This document shows positions 12,664 to 22,132 of a DNA stretch of 64,000 bases, piece after piece. Numbering within the stretch: position 1 is the stretch's first letter; every line of letters starts with the position of its first letter. A program made the position numbers and the translations under genes. The stretch is from positions 3,074,001-3,138,000 of the forward strand of contig NZ_CP026100.1 of assembly GCF_003722335.1 (NCBI RefSeq), in the 5' to 3' direction. The notes beneath the pieces were generated by a model, which was given only the letters and a program-made list of their open reading frames with translations, was not told the origin of the DNA and ran no database searches. Origin of the DNA: Caulobacter flavus. GTDB lineage: Bacteria > Pseudomonadota > Alphaproteobacteria > Caulobacterales > Caulobacteraceae.

Positions 12664-13597
12664 ACATCAGGACCATGTTGATCAGCAGCATCAGCACCGC
12701 CGTCGGCGCCTGGGCGCGGATGACGCCGTAGCGGTTCTTCAGCTGCAGGAGCGCGGCGGGGACGAGGTTGAAGTTGGCGGCCAGCGGGGTCAGCAGCGTG
12801 CCGCAGAAGCCCGACAGCATGCCGATGGCGCAGACCACGGCCGGGTCGCCGCCGAAGCGGCCGATCACCAGCGGCAGACCGATGCCGGCCGTCATCACCG
12901 GGAAGGCCGCGAAGGCGTTGCCCATCATCACCGTGAAGATCGCCATGCCCAGGCAATAGGCGATGACGACGGCCAGGCGGCTGTCGACCGGGGTGATCGC
13001 CAGGGTGATGTCGCCGATGGTCTGGCCCACGCCCGCCAGGGCGAAGACCGCGCCCAGCGCCGCCAGCATCTGCGGCAGCAGGGCGGCCCAGCCGACCAGG
13101 TCCATCAGCCGGCGACCCTCCTGCAGCGGCGCGCTGGCCGGCTGGCGGAACAGCCGCTGGGCCAGGATCGCGGCGACCAGGGCGGCGATGGCCAGCGAGA
13201 CCAGGGTGGCCTGCTTGGGATCGACCACGTGCCGGCCGTTCCAGGTCAGGGCCTTGAAGGCGAAGGTGCCGGCCAGGACGATGACCGGGATCAGCAGGGC
13301 GGGCAGAAACAGCTTGAGGCCGAAGCGCTGGGCCATCTCGGCGCGCTCTTCGCCTGTGGTGGTGGCGGGCTGGCCGACGCCCAGGCGTCCGGTTCCCGCC
13401 AGCAGCGCGAGGGCGACCACCAGAAAGCCGTTGCCGAGGTCGCCCAGATGGTCGCCGGCCAGGAAGCTCAGCGCGAACAGGCCCCAGAAGGCGGCGTTGC
13501 CCCAGCGCTTGGGATTGGCCTTGTCGCCAGCGCTCATCACCGCGAAGGCGGCGAACATCAGGCCGGCCAGGAGATAGACGAGGGGCAGACCGATCAT
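12644..13597 (-). CDS. DUF979 family membrane transporter subunit
   Basis: A 317-residue, very hydrophobic protein with about nine membrane segments, starting MIGLPLVYLLAGLMF. The ATG is chosen because it forms an ATGA overlap with the DUF969 stop; the frame runs open further upstream, but through the DUF969 gene. DUF969 and DUF979 proteins occur as a pair, and some annotation systems name them 5-oxoproline transporter subunits. No 5-oxoprolinase or pyroglutamyl peptidase gene is present in this window. Confidence 0.87.
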
Positions 13598-14262
13598 GCC
13601 CTGGCCCCCGTCTTCGAGAGCTTGCGGTCGAAGAGCAGCAGGCGCGCGCCGTGCACCAGGAAGGCGCAGATCGCCGTGGGGATGGCCCAGACCGACAGGT
13701 GCAGCGGCTCGACGATCAGGCCGTTCTGGTCGAGGAAGCCGACGATCAGCAGGATCGAGCCGATGGCCATGAAGATGTCCTCGCCGAAGAAGACGCCGAC
13801 ATTGTCGGTGGCCGCGCTCATCGCCTTGACCTCGTCGCGGGTCGCCTCGTCGAGGTCGCCCTGGTTCTCGGCGGCGGCCTCGGCCATGGGGGCCACCAGC
13901 GGGCGGACGGTCTGGGCGTGGCCGGCGATCGAGATCAGGCCCATGGCCGCGGTCAGCTGGCGCAGCAGCAGGTAGACCACCAGGATCCGTCCGGCGGTGG
14001 CGGCCTTCAGGCTCTTGATCGCCATCCGCGCGCGCTCCTGCAGGCCCGAGCGTTCGAGCACGCCGATGGCCGGCAGGATCAGCCAGGCGATGCTGACATA
14101 GCGGTTCTGGTTGAACGCCTTTCCAAAGGCGGCCAGCACCTCCAGCGGTCCAAGGCCGGCGGCAAGGCCCGAGGCCATGGCCGCGCAGACCACCACCAGC
14201 AGCGGATTGAACCTGAGCGCGAAGCCCAGGACGATCACGCCCACGCCGATCAAGGGCAACAT
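13594..14262 (-). CDS. DUF969 family membrane transporter subunit
   Basis: A 222-residue membrane protein with about six hydrophobic segments, starting MLPLIGVGVIVLGFALRFNP. The cytosolic or re-entrant stretch SAATDNVGVFFGEDIF is typical of the family. It is the first gene of the DUF969-DUF979-DUF2891 operon and is divergent from the class II aldolase gene, with about 150 bases between the starts. Confidence 0.87.
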   Translation of the reverse strand: MLPLIGVGVIVLGFALRFNPLLVVVCAAMASGLAAGLGPLEVLAAFGKAFNQNRYVSIAWLILPAIGVLERSGLQERARMAIKSLKAATAGRILVVYLLLRQLTAAMGLISIAGHAQTVRPLVAPMAEAAAENQGDLDEATRDEVKAMSAATDNVGVFFGEDIFMAIGSILLIVGFLDQNGLIVEPLHLSVWAIPTAICAFLVHGARLLLFDRKLSKTGARA

Positions 14263-14413
14263 GCGGCAGATCCCCCGTCTTCGAATCCGCCAGGACCGTC
14301 CGACGGCGAAAGGGCCCTGGCAAGTACGATCCCGTCTAACGCTGGTCGCTTGACGTCGGCGCCCGTCGGCGCGACGCTCAACTCAACAATGATAACCTAC
14401 GGGAGCAAGCGTC

Positions 14414-15190
14414 ATGGCCGACGGAACCGGCGCGATCACCGCATCGATCAAGGATCAGGTCAGCGAGGCCGAATGGCAGGCCCGCGTCGACCTGGCGGCC
14501 CTCTATCGCCTGGTCGCCCTGCACGGCTGGGACGACATGATCTTCACCCACATCTCGGCGCGTATCCCGGGGCCCGAGCACCACTTCCTGATCAATCCGT
14601 ACGGCATGTTCTTCGGCGAGATGACCGCCTCGTGCCTGGTCAAGGTCGACCTTGACGGAAACGTCATCGACAAGACGCCGTACTTCATCAATCCGGCGGG
14701 CTTCACGATCCACTCGGCCATCCACGCCGCGCGGGAAGACGCCCAGTTCGTCATGCACCTGCATACCGACCAGGGCGTGGCCGTGGCCGCCCACGCCGAG
14801 GGCCTGCTGCCGCTGAGCCAGCAGGCGCTGATCGTCACGCCGCAGCTGGCCTATCACGACTACGAGGGCATCGCCCTGAACCTCGACGAGCGCGAGCGGC
14901 TGGTGGGCGACCTGGGCGACAAGCGGCTGATGCTGCTGCGCAACCACGGCACCCTGGCCGTCGGCCGCACGGCGGCCGAATGCTGGCTCGGCATGTTCTT
15001 CCTGGAGCGCGCCTGCGCCCAGCAGGTGATGGCGTTGAGCGCAGGACGTGATCACGTGCTGCTCGCTCCGGAGGCAGCCCAGGCCGAGGTTTGCAGCCAG
15101 ACCGGCATGGGCCTGGGCATGATCGCCGGCCTAGCCTGGCCCGGCTGCCTGCGCCAACTGGACCGCCAGTCCCCGGGCTACACGGACTAG
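14414..15190 (+). CDS. Class II aldolase/adducin family protein
   Basis: A 258-residue protein with the fold of L-fuculose-1-phosphate aldolase: THISARIPG, the zinc-binding His pair in MHLHTDQG, a third His in LLRNHGTLAVG, and a catalytic Glu region ahead of them. Many members in this size range, with the opening WQARVDLAALYRLVALHGW, are decarboxylase/aldolase-like proteins of unknown substrate and resemble the adducin head domain. The ATG follows GGGAGCAAGCGTC. The gene is monocistronic and followed by the structured 15.2-15.36 kb region. Confidence 0.87.
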   Translation: MADGTGAITASIKDQVSEAEWQARVDLAALYRLVALHGWDDMIFTHISARIPGPEHHFLINPYGMFFGEMTASCLVKVDLDGNVIDKTPYFINPAGFTIHSAIHAAREDAQFVMHLHTDQGVAVAAHAEGLLPLSQQALIVTPQLAYHDYEGIALNLDERERLVGDLGDKRLMLLRNHGTLAVGRTAAECWLGMFFLERACAQQVMALSAGRDHVLLAPEAAQAEVCSQTGMGLGMIAGLAWPGCLRQLDRQSPGYTD

Positions 15191-15271
15191 ACGCTTGCGG
15201 CCAAGCTTGTCGACCGACGTTACGTCAAGCTGAGCGCTCGGAAGTGTTTCAGTGTTGAAATGTCACGTAAT

Positions 15272-15286
15272 TCTAGTGTCACTAGA
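15272..15286. promoter_or_regulatory. Perfect 15-base palindrome, operator-like
   Basis: The seven-base arms TCTAGTG and CACTAGA flank a single central T. The site lies about 80 bases before the RND operon start. Such short symmetric sites are typical of TetR-type or MarR-type repressor operators of efflux genes; no regulator gene is adjacent. Confidence 0.5.
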
Positions 15287-15290
15287 CGCA

Positions 15291-15328
15291 GGTCTAGGGT
15301 GGGGTCATATGTCGCCCCAACCTAGACC
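15291..15328 (+). promoter_or_regulatory. 14-base-pair hairpin in the RND operon leader
   Basis: Arms 15291-15304 and 15315-15328 pair over 14 positions with one mismatch, closing a ten-base loop. It immediately precedes the terminator-like hairpin at 15334. It could be a second operator, or the upper stem of an attenuator. Confidence 0.5.
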
Positions 15329-15333
15329 TTAAG

Positions 15334-15364
15334 GGCGCCGGTTCAACGGCGCCGGAGCGTTTTT
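15334..15364 (+). terminator. Terminator-like hairpin overlapping the ribosome binding site of the RND adaptor gene
   Basis: A perfect GC-rich seven-base-pair stem (15334-15340 with 15347-15353) has a six-base loop. It is followed by GGAGCG and five T residues (15360-15364), which abut the GTG start at 15365. The GGAG is the only Shine-Dalgarno candidate. The structure may stop transcription from upstream or attenuate the efflux operon. Confidence 0.55.
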
Positions 15365-16501
15365 GTGATCCGCAGGCACTTCTTCCTCATCGCGGCCGGG
15401 GTCGCGTTGGTTCTGATGATCCTGGCCGGCGGAGCCAAGCTGCTGCTTGGCGGCAAGGCCGAGGGGCAGGGCGGTCCGGGCGGCCGCGCCACGGCCGTGT
15501 CGCAGGTCAAGGTCGGCCAGCGTCCCTTCACAGATCGCATCGAGGTGCTGGGCGTGGCCAAGGGCCGCCAGTCGGTGACCATCACCTCCAACACCACCGA
15601 ACTGATCACCGCCGTCCACTTCACCGACGGCCAGCTGGTGTCGCGCGGCCAGGTGCTGGTGACGCTGAAGGACGACCAGGAGACCGCCGGCATCGCCCAG
15701 GCCCAGGCCGAGCTGGACCAGGCCAAGCGCAACTACGACCGCTGGAAGACCCTGGCCGACAAGGGCATCGCCCCGCGCGCCACCGCCGAGCAGAACCTGG
15801 CCGCCTACGAGAGCGCCAAGGCCGCCCTGGCCTCGGCCAAGGCCCAGCGCCTGGACCGCGTGATCCGCGCGCCGTTCGCCGGCCGGGTGGGCATCTCCGA
15901 CGTCGCCCCGGGCACGCTGATCGCGCCGGGCGGGGCCATCGTCAGCCTGGACGACGCCTCGGTCGTGCGCGTCGACTTCGCCGTGCCCGACCGCTACCTC
16001 GCCACCCTGCGCGACGGCCTGCCGATCAAGGCCAGCCCCGACGCCCTGCCGGGCGAGACCTTCCAGGGCCAGATCGCCCAGATCGACACCCGCATCGACG
16101 CGGCCACCCGCGCCATCAGGGCCCGCGCCGAGTTCCCCAATCCGGGCGGCCGCCTGAAGCCGGGCATGCTGGTCAAGGTCGCCATCGACCAGGGCGTGCG
16201 CCAGGGCCTGGCCGTGCCGGAAGCGGCCGTGCAGTTCGAAGGGCAGCAGGCCTCGGTGTTCCTGGTCGCCAAGGGCGAGAAGGGCCAGGTCGCCCGCCGC
16301 ACCAACATCACCACCGGCCTGACCGCCGACGGCTTCGTCGAGATCCGCTCGGGCCTGAAGGCCGGCGACGTGGTGGTGGCCGACGGCCTCAACCGCGTGC
16401 AGGACGGCGGCGCGGTGCGCGACGTCAGCAAGCCGGCCGGCGGGCCGGGCGGGCAAGGCGGCCAAGGGGGAAAGCCCGGCCAAGACCGTAAGGCGGGCTG
16501 A
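15365..16501 (+). CDS. RND efflux periplasmic adaptor (membrane fusion protein)
   Basis: A 378-residue MFP. It has an N-terminal membrane anchor (residues 6-27), lipoyl-like halves, an alpha-helical hairpin (about residues 95-165, rich in AQAQAELDQAK-type heptads), a beta-barrel and a Gly/Pro/Gln-rich tail. It links the inner-membrane pump to an outer-membrane channel. The GTG start is supported by GGAG seven bases upstream. The stop TGA overlaps the ATG of the pump gene, so the two are coupled. No TolC-type gene is adjacent. Confidence 0.93.
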   Translation: MIRRHFFLIAAGVALVLMILAGGAKLLLGGKAEGQGGPGGRATAVSQVKVGQRPFTDRIEVLGVAKGRQSVTITSNTTELITAVHFTDGQLVSRGQVLVTLKDDQETAGIAQAQAELDQAKRNYDRWKTLADKGIAPRATAEQNLAAYESAKAALASAKAQRLDRVIRAPFAGRVGISDVAPGTLIAPGGAIVSLDDASVVRVDFAVPDRYLATLRDGLPIKASPDALPGETFQGQIAQIDTRIDAATRAIRARAEFPNPGGRLKPGMLVKVAIDQGVRQGLAVPEAAVQFEGQQASVFLVAKGEKGQVARRTNITTGLTADGFVEIRSGLKAGDVVVADGLNRVQDGGAVRDVSKPAGGPGGQGGQGGKPGQDRKAG

Positions 16502-19500
16502 TGCTTTCCGACATCTCCGTCCGCCGCCCGGTATTCGCCGCCGTCGCGGCGATCATCCTGTGCGTCATCGGCCTGGCGGCCTTCGGCTCGCTGCCGATCC
16601 GCGAGCTGCCCAACGTCGACCCGCCCGTGGTGTCGATCTCGACCGTCTATCGCGGCGCCTCGGCCGAGGTCATCGAAGAGCGCATCACCCAGGTGATCGA
16701 GCGCCAGGTCTCGGGCATCCAGGGCATCGACCGCGTCAACAGCTCCTCGCGCGACGGCCGCTCGCAGATCAGCATCACCTTCCGCCTGGACCGTGACCTG
16801 GACGCGGCCGCCAACGACGTGCGCGACGCCGTCAGCCGCGTCTCGGCCAACCTGCCCGACCAGGCCGACCCGCCGCAGATCGCCAAGGCCAACGCCGACG
16901 CCTCGCCGATCATCATCCTGAACCTGACCTCTACGACGCTGGATCCGCTGGAGCTGGCCGACTACGCCGACCGCTACCTGGTCGAGCGGATGTCGACCAT
17001 CGACGGCGTGGCCCAGGCCAACCTGTTCGGGGCCAAGATCTACGCCATGCGCATCTGGCTGAACGCCGACGCCATGGCCGCCCGGGGCGTGACCGTCAGC
17101 GACGTCGAGGACGCGCTGAACGCCCAGAACCTGGAACTGCCGGCCGGTTCGCTGGAAAGCAGCGCCAAGGACTTCACCATCCGCGTGGCCCGCGCCTACG
17201 CTACGCCGGCCGACTTCGCCCGGCTTCCGATCCGCGCCGCCGACGGCGCCGGCTTCGTGCTGCGCCTGTCGGACGTGGCCCGCATCGAGGAAGGGCCCGA
17301 CGAGCGCCGTCGCCTGTTCCGCGGCAACGGCGTCGACCAGGTCGGCATCGGCCTGACCCGCCAGTCGCAGGCCAACGACGTCGCCATCTCCGAGGCCGTC
17401 CGCAAGGAAGTCGAGGTCATCAACCAGACCCTGCCGCCCGGCACCAAGCTGGTGGTGGCCGTGGACAACTCGGTGTTCACCGCCGAGGCCATCCACGAGG
17501 TCTGGATCACCATGGGCATGTCCGTGGCCCTGGTGGCGCTGGTCAACCTGATCTTCCTGGGCAGCTGGCGTTCGGCGCTGATCCCCTCGATCGTCGCGCC
17601 GATCTGCATCCTGTCGACCTTCATCGTCCTGGCGCCGCTGGGCTTCTCGCTCAATCTGCTGACCCTGCTGGCTCTGGTGCTGGCCGTCGGCCTGGTGGTC
17701 GACGACGCCATCGTCGTGGTCGAGAACATCCAGCGCCGGGTGGACGAGGGCGAGCCGGCCCTGATCGCCGCCCAGCGCGGCTCGCGCCAGGTGTTCTTCG
17801 CCGTCGTCGCCACCACCATCGTGCTGATCTCGGTGTTCGCGCCGCTGATGTTCCTGCCCGGCTATATCGGCCGGCTGTTCGTCGAACTGGCCGTGGCCAT
17901 CGCCGCCGCGGTGGCCTTCTCGGCGCTGCTGGCGCTCTCCCTGTCGCCGATGATGGCCTCCAAGCTGCTCAAGCCCGCGCACGGCGGGGGCTGGTTCAAC
18001 AAGCGCATGGACTGGGCGATGGACCGGCTGAGGGACAGCTACCGCGCCTCGCTCGAAAGCCTGCTGGGCGTGCGGGCCGCCAGCTTCGCCGCCGGCGGGG
18101 CGGTGATCCTGCTGGCCGGCTTCGCGGCCCTGCTGTTCGTCAGCCTGCCCAAGGAACTGGTGCCGGCCGAGGACCGCGGCCGCGTCGACATCCAGATCAG
18201 CGCGCCGGAAGGCGCCGGCTTCGACTACACCTCGGCCATCGGCGCCAAGATCGAGAAGATCATGGCCCGCTACCGCGAGGACGGCATCGCCGAGCGCACC
18301 ATCCTGACCATCCCGCGCTTCGGCCAGAGCCAGTTCAACTCGGGCAACGGCGTCGTGGTGCTCAAGGGCTGGGGCGAGCGCGACAAGACCGCCGACGACG
18401 TGGCGGCCGAGCTGAACAAGGACCTCTCCAAGATCACCGGCGTGCGCGCCGTGGCCAGCGTGCGCGGCGCCTTCCAGCGCGGCGGGGGCGGCGGTGGCGG
18501 CGGCGGCACCAATGTCGACCTGATCGCCGTCGGCAACGACTACGTGCAGCTGTCCAACTGGCTCAAGCCCATCCTGGCGGCGGCCCAGGAGAACCCGGGC
18601 TTCTCGCGCCCGCGCATCGACTACGAGCCGACCGCGCCGCGCCTGTCGGTGCAGATCGACCTCGACAAGGCCGCCAGCCTCGGCGTCTCGGCCCAGGCCG
18701 TGGGCCGGGCGCTGGAGACCATGTTCGGCTCGCGCCAGGCCACGACCTACATCAAGAACGGCCAGGAATACGACGTCATCCTGCAGACCGAGCTCGACCA
18801 GCGCCGCAGCGTGGCCGACCTCGACAAGCTGCAGGTGCGCACCAACGCCGGCGGCCTGGTGCCGCTGTCGACGGTGGTGAAGACCGAGCTGCGGGGCGAC
18901 ACCCCCGACCGCCCGCGCGTCGACCGCCTGCGCTCGGTGACCCTGACCACCCAGCTGTCGCCCGGCTATACCGTCGAGGACGCCGTCAGCTTCTTCCAGG
19001 CCCAGGCCGCGCAGCACCCGACGCCCGGCGTCAGCATCAAGTGGGGCGGCCAGGCCAAGGACTATCTGGAAGGCTCGGGCGGCATCGCCATCGCCTTCGG
19101 CCTGGCCCTGCTGCTGGTCTTCCTGGTGCTGGCCGCGCAGTTCGAAAGCTGGATCCACCCGGCGGTGATCATGCTGACCGTGCCGCTAGCCGTGCTGGGC
19201 GGGCTGTTCGGCCTGGTCATGGCCGGCTCGACCATCAACACCTACAGCCAGATCGGCCTGATCATCCTGATCGGCATCGCCGCCAAGAACGGCATCCTGA
19301 TCGTCGAGTTCGCCAACCAGCTGCGCGACGAGGGCCTGAAGGTGACCGAGGCGGTGATCGAGGCGGCGGCCCTGCGCCTGCGCCCGATCATCATGACCTC
19401 GATCGCCACGGCCATGGGGGCCTTGCCCCTGTTGCTGTGGACTGGGGCCGGGGCGGGAAGCCGCCAGACGATCGGGGCCGTGATCTTCTTCGGCGCGATC

Positions 19501-19647
19501 GTGGCGACCCTGCTAACGCTGTTCATCGTTCCGGTGTTCTACAACCTGCTCGCACGCTTCACGAAATCTCCGGAGTGGACGGCGCGGCAGATCGAGGACT
19601 ATGAAGCGCGCGAAAAGGCGGGCGAGGGGCATACCTCACCCGTATAA
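16501..19647 (+). CDS. RND efflux permease, HAE1 (AcrB-like) family
   Basis: A 1048-residue pump of standard length. It has 12 membrane segments and two large periplasmic loops. It starts LSDISVRRPVFAAV and carries the proton-relay Asp pair in LAVGLVVDDAIVVVENI. The C-terminal half repeats the fold with IGIAAKNGILIVEFANQL. Residues about 660-668 are a run of Gly (GGGGGGGGG) in the periplasmic porter domain, an unusual low-complexity insert. It exports drugs or other hydrophobic compounds using the proton gradient with its adaptor. Confidence 0.95.
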   Translation: MLSDISVRRPVFAAVAAIILCVIGLAAFGSLPIRELPNVDPPVVSISTVYRGASAEVIEERITQVIERQVSGIQGIDRVNSSSRDGRSQISITFRLDRDLDAAANDVRDAVSRVSANLPDQADPPQIAKANADASPIIILNLTSTTLDPLELADYADRYLVERMSTIDGVAQANLFGAKIYAMRIWLNADAMAARGVTVSDVEDALNAQNLELPAGSLESSAKDFTIRVARAYATPADFARLPIRAADGAGFVLRLSDVARIEEGPDERRRLFRGNGVDQVGIGLTRQSQANDVAISEAVRKEVEVINQTLPPGTKLVVAVDNSVFTAEAIHEVWITMGMSVALVALVNLIFLGSWRSALIPSIVAPICILSTFIVLAPLGFSLNLLTLLALVLAVGLVVDDAIVVVENIQRRVDEGEPALIAAQRGSRQVFFAVVATTIVLISVFAPLMFLPGYIGRLFVELAVAIAAAVAFSALLALSLSPMMASKLLKPAHGGGWFNKRMDWAMDRLRDSYRASLESLLGVRAASFAAGGAVILLAGFAALLFVSLPKELVPAEDRGRVDIQISAPEGAGFDYTSAIGAKIEKIMARYREDGIAERTILTIPRFGQSQFNSGNGVVVLKGWGERDKTADDVAAELNKDLSKITGVRAVASVRGAFQRGGGGGGGGGTNVDLIAVGNDYVQLSNWLKPILAAAQENPGFSRPRIDYEPTAPRLSVQIDLDKAASLGVSAQAVGRALETMFGSRQATTYIKNGQEYDVILQTELDQRRSVADLDKLQVRTNAGGLVPLSTVVKTELRGDTPDRPRVDRLRSVTLTTQLSPGYTVEDAVSFFQAQAAQHPTPGVSIKWGGQAKDYLEGSGGIAIAFGLALLLVFLVLAAQFESWIHPAVIMLTVPLAVLGGLFGLVMAGSTINTYSQIGLIILIGIAAKNGILIVEFANQLRDEGLKVTEAVIEAAALRLRPIIMTSIATAMGALPLLLWTGAGAGSRQTIGAVIFFGAIVATLLTLFIVPVFYNLLARFTKSPEWTARQIEDYEAREKAGEGHTSPV

Positions 19648-19661
19648 ACGGGTGAGGAAGC

Positions 19662-22016
19662 ATGGCTGACGGGTCTCTGACGGCCAAGCGGCAGGAAATC
19701 GCGCTGCTGCGGCGTCTCGAGGAACGCATTCTCTGGCTGGCGTCGTGGACGATCCACAACGCCAACCACCTTCGCGAAAGCCGCGACGGGCTGAAGGTGG
19801 GCGGCCACCAGGCCTCGTGCGCCTCGATGACCACCCTGATGACGGCGCTCTACATGAAGGCGCTGCGGCCGCAGGACCGGGTGGCGGTCAAGCCGCACGC
19901 CAGCCCCGTCTTCCACGCCATCCAGCATCTGTTCGGCCGCCAGAGCCTGGACAAGCTGAAGGCCTTCCGCGCCCTGGGCGGCGCGCAGTCCTACCCCTCG
20001 CGCACCAAGGACGTCGACGACGTCGACTTCTCGACCGGCTCGGTGGGCCTGGGCGTGGCGGTGACCGCCTTCGCCTCGCTGGCCCAGGACTACCTGGCCG
20101 CGCGCGGCTCGGTGAAGCCTGAGAACATGGGGCGGATGATTTCGCTGCTGGGCGACGCCGAGCTGGACGAGGGCAACATCTACGAAGCCCTGATCGAGGC
20201 CTGCAAGCACGACCTGCGCAACACCTGGTGGATCGTCGACTACAACCGCCAGAGCCTGGACGCGACGACCAAGGACCGGATGTTCACCCGCTACGGCGAG
20301 ATCTTCGAGGCCGCCGGGTGGACCGTGGAGACCTTGAAGTGGTCCAAGCGCCAGCGCGAGGCCTTCGAGCGGCCGGGCGGGGCGGCGCTGAAGACCTGGA
20401 TCGAGACCGCGCCCAACGACCTCTATTCGGCCCTGACCTACCAGGGCGGCGCGGCCTGGCGCGAGCGGCTGGCGGCGGATCTGGCCGGCGACGCCGACGC
20501 CCTGGCGCTGATCGGCGGCTACAAGGACGTCGACCTCGGCGAACTGATGACCGAGCTGGGCGGCCACTGCCTGGAGACGATCCTGGAGGCCTTCGAGCGG
20601 GCCTCGCGCGACGACGCCCCCCGGTTCTTCATCGCCTACACCGTCAAGGGCCTGCGGCTGCCGTTCCAGGGCCACAAGGACAACCATGCCGGCCTGATGA
20701 ACCCCACCCAGATCGCCGAGCTGCGCGAGCGCCTGGGCGTGGTCGAGGGCGAGGAGTGGGACGCGCTGTCGGGCCTGTCCTCGGCCGAGCGCACGGCCTT
20801 GAAGGGGCTGGTGGCGCGCGCGCCCTTCGCCGTCGCCAACGACCGCAACCACACGGCGGCGACCGTGGCGACGCCGACGCAGGACGAATTGCTGGCGGCC
20901 GTCGGCGGCAGCGGCGAGCAGTCGACCCAGGCCGCCTTCGGCAAGGTCATGTTCGACATCGCCGCCCGCAAGGACGAGTTCGCCGGCCGGGTGGTGACCA
21001 CCTCGCCGGACGTGACGGTGTCGACCAATCTCGGCGGCTTCGTGAACCGGCGCGGCGTGTTCCACCGCCGGGCCCACGAGGACGTCTTCAAGCGCCGCCG
21101 CATCCCGTCGGCCCAGGTGTGGTCGATGGGCGAGACCGGCCAGCACGTCGAGCTGGGCATCGCCGAGAACAACCTGTTCATCGCCCTGGCGGCGCTGGGT
21201 CTGACCGCGCCGCTGTTCGGCGAGCGATTGTTCCCGGTCGGCACGCTCTACGACCCGTTCATCGCCCGGGGCCTCGATGCCCTGAACTACGCCTGCTACC
21301 AGGACGCCCGCTTCCTGCTGGTGGCCACGCCGTCGGGCCTGACCCTGGCCCCGGAAGGCGGCGCGCACCAGTCGATCGGCAGCCCGCTGATCGGCATGAG
21401 CCAGCCGGGGCTGGACAGTTACGAGCCCGCCTTCGCCGACGAGACGGCGGTGCTGATGGCCCACGCCTTCGACCGCATCCAGGCCGCCGACGGCTGCTCG
21501 ACCTATCTGCGCCTGTCCACCCGCGCCATCGCCCAGCCCGATCGCCCGGACGACGTCTGGAAGACCGGCGTGGTCGATGGCGCCTATTGGCTGAAGCCCC
21601 CGGCGCCGGGCGCCCGCCTGGCCGTCGTCTACAGCGGCGCCCTGGCCCCCGAGGCGCTGGAGGCGCACGCGGCCCTGCTGGAGGACGAGCCGGGCGCGGG
21701 CCTGCTGGCCGTCACCTCGGCCGACGTGCTGCACCGCGACTGGACCGCCGCCGGCCGATCGCGCTGGACCGACGGCGCCAAGCGCGTCTCGACGGTGGAG
21801 CGGCTGCTGGCCGGCCTGCCGCGCGAGGCGGGCCTGGTGACCCTGGTCGACGGCGCGCCCGCGACGCTGTCGTGGCTTGGCTCGGTGCATGGCCACCGCC
21901 TGCGGGCGCTGGGCCTGGAGACCTTCGGCCAGTCGGGCGACCTGCCGGACCTGTATTCGAAGTACCGGTTGGACGCCGAGGCCGTGCTGGACGCCTGCGC
22001 GGATCTGCTGGCTTAG
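19662..22016 (+). CDS. AceE/transketolase-like thiamine diphosphate enzyme
   Basis: A 784-residue protein. The opening (LLRRLEERILWLASWTIHNA, GGHQASCAS) and the ThDP motif GDAELDEGNIYEAL resemble homodimeric pyruvate dehydrogenase E1 (AceE) and transketolase. The pyrimidine-binding and transketolase C-terminal domains follow. It is about 100 residues shorter than E. coli AceE, and no E2 or E3 gene is adjacent. It may act on pyruvate, another 2-oxo acid, or as a transketolase; the window cannot decide. It starts 15 bases after the RND pump stop and is perhaps transcribed with it. Confidence 0.8.
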   Translation: MADGSLTAKRQEIALLRRLEERILWLASWTIHNANHLRESRDGLKVGGHQASCASMTTLMTALYMKALRPQDRVAVKPHASPVFHAIQHLFGRQSLDKLKAFRALGGAQSYPSRTKDVDDVDFSTGSVGLGVAVTAFASLAQDYLAARGSVKPENMGRMISLLGDAELDEGNIYEALIEACKHDLRNTWWIVDYNRQSLDATTKDRMFTRYGEIFEAAGWTVETLKWSKRQREAFERPGGAALKTWIETAPNDLYSALTYQGGAAWRERLAADLAGDADALALIGGYKDVDLGELMTELGGHCLETILEAFERASRDDAPRFFIAYTVKGLRLPFQGHKDNHAGLMNPTQIAELRERLGVVEGEEWDALSGLSSAERTALKGLVARAPFAVANDRNHTAATVATPTQDELLAAVGGSGEQSTQAAFGKVMFDIAARKDEFAGRVVTTSPDVTVSTNLGGFVNRRGVFHRRAHEDVFKRRRIPSAQVWSMGETGQHVELGIAENNLFIALAALGLTAPLFGERLFPVGTLYDPFIARGLDALNYACYQDARFLLVATPSGLTLAPEGGAHQSIGSPLIGMSQPGLDSYEPAFADETAVLMAHAFDRIQAADGCSTYLRLSTRAIAQPDRPDDVWKTGVVDGAYWLKPPAPGARLAVVYSGALAPEALEAHAALLEDEPGAGLLAVTSADVLHRDWTAAGRSRWTDGAKRVSTVERLLAGLPREAGLVTLVDGAPATLSWLGSVHGHRLRALGLETFGQSGDLPDLYSKYRLDAEAVLDACADLLA

Positions 22017-22024
22017 GGGAGGAC

Positions 22025-22132
22025 CCCCCTCAGTCGCTCCGCGACAGCTCCCCCAGAGGGGGAGCATCTTTCTGGCGCGGCGCTTCTGGATCCTCCCCCT
22101 CTGGGGGAGGTGGCTCGGAGGGCCGGAGGGGG
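22025..22132. repeat. Intergenic palindromic repeat, family 1, copy B
   Basis: This copy closely matches the 8267-8376 element over its whole length, including the shared core from CAGTCGCT to the GCTCCCCCAGAGGGGGAGC hairpin and the CGGAGGGCCGGAGGGGG end. It fills the gap between the convergent ThDP-enzyme gene and NTF2-like gene, and its last base abuts the stop codon of the latter. Confidence 0.75.

Noticed and set aside
15994-19158. A 1054-codon open frame antisense to the RND operon
   Set aside because: It is rich in Gly, Arg, His and Asp with no recognisable domain, and lies opposite two certain genes. High GC content leaves such antisense frames open by chance.
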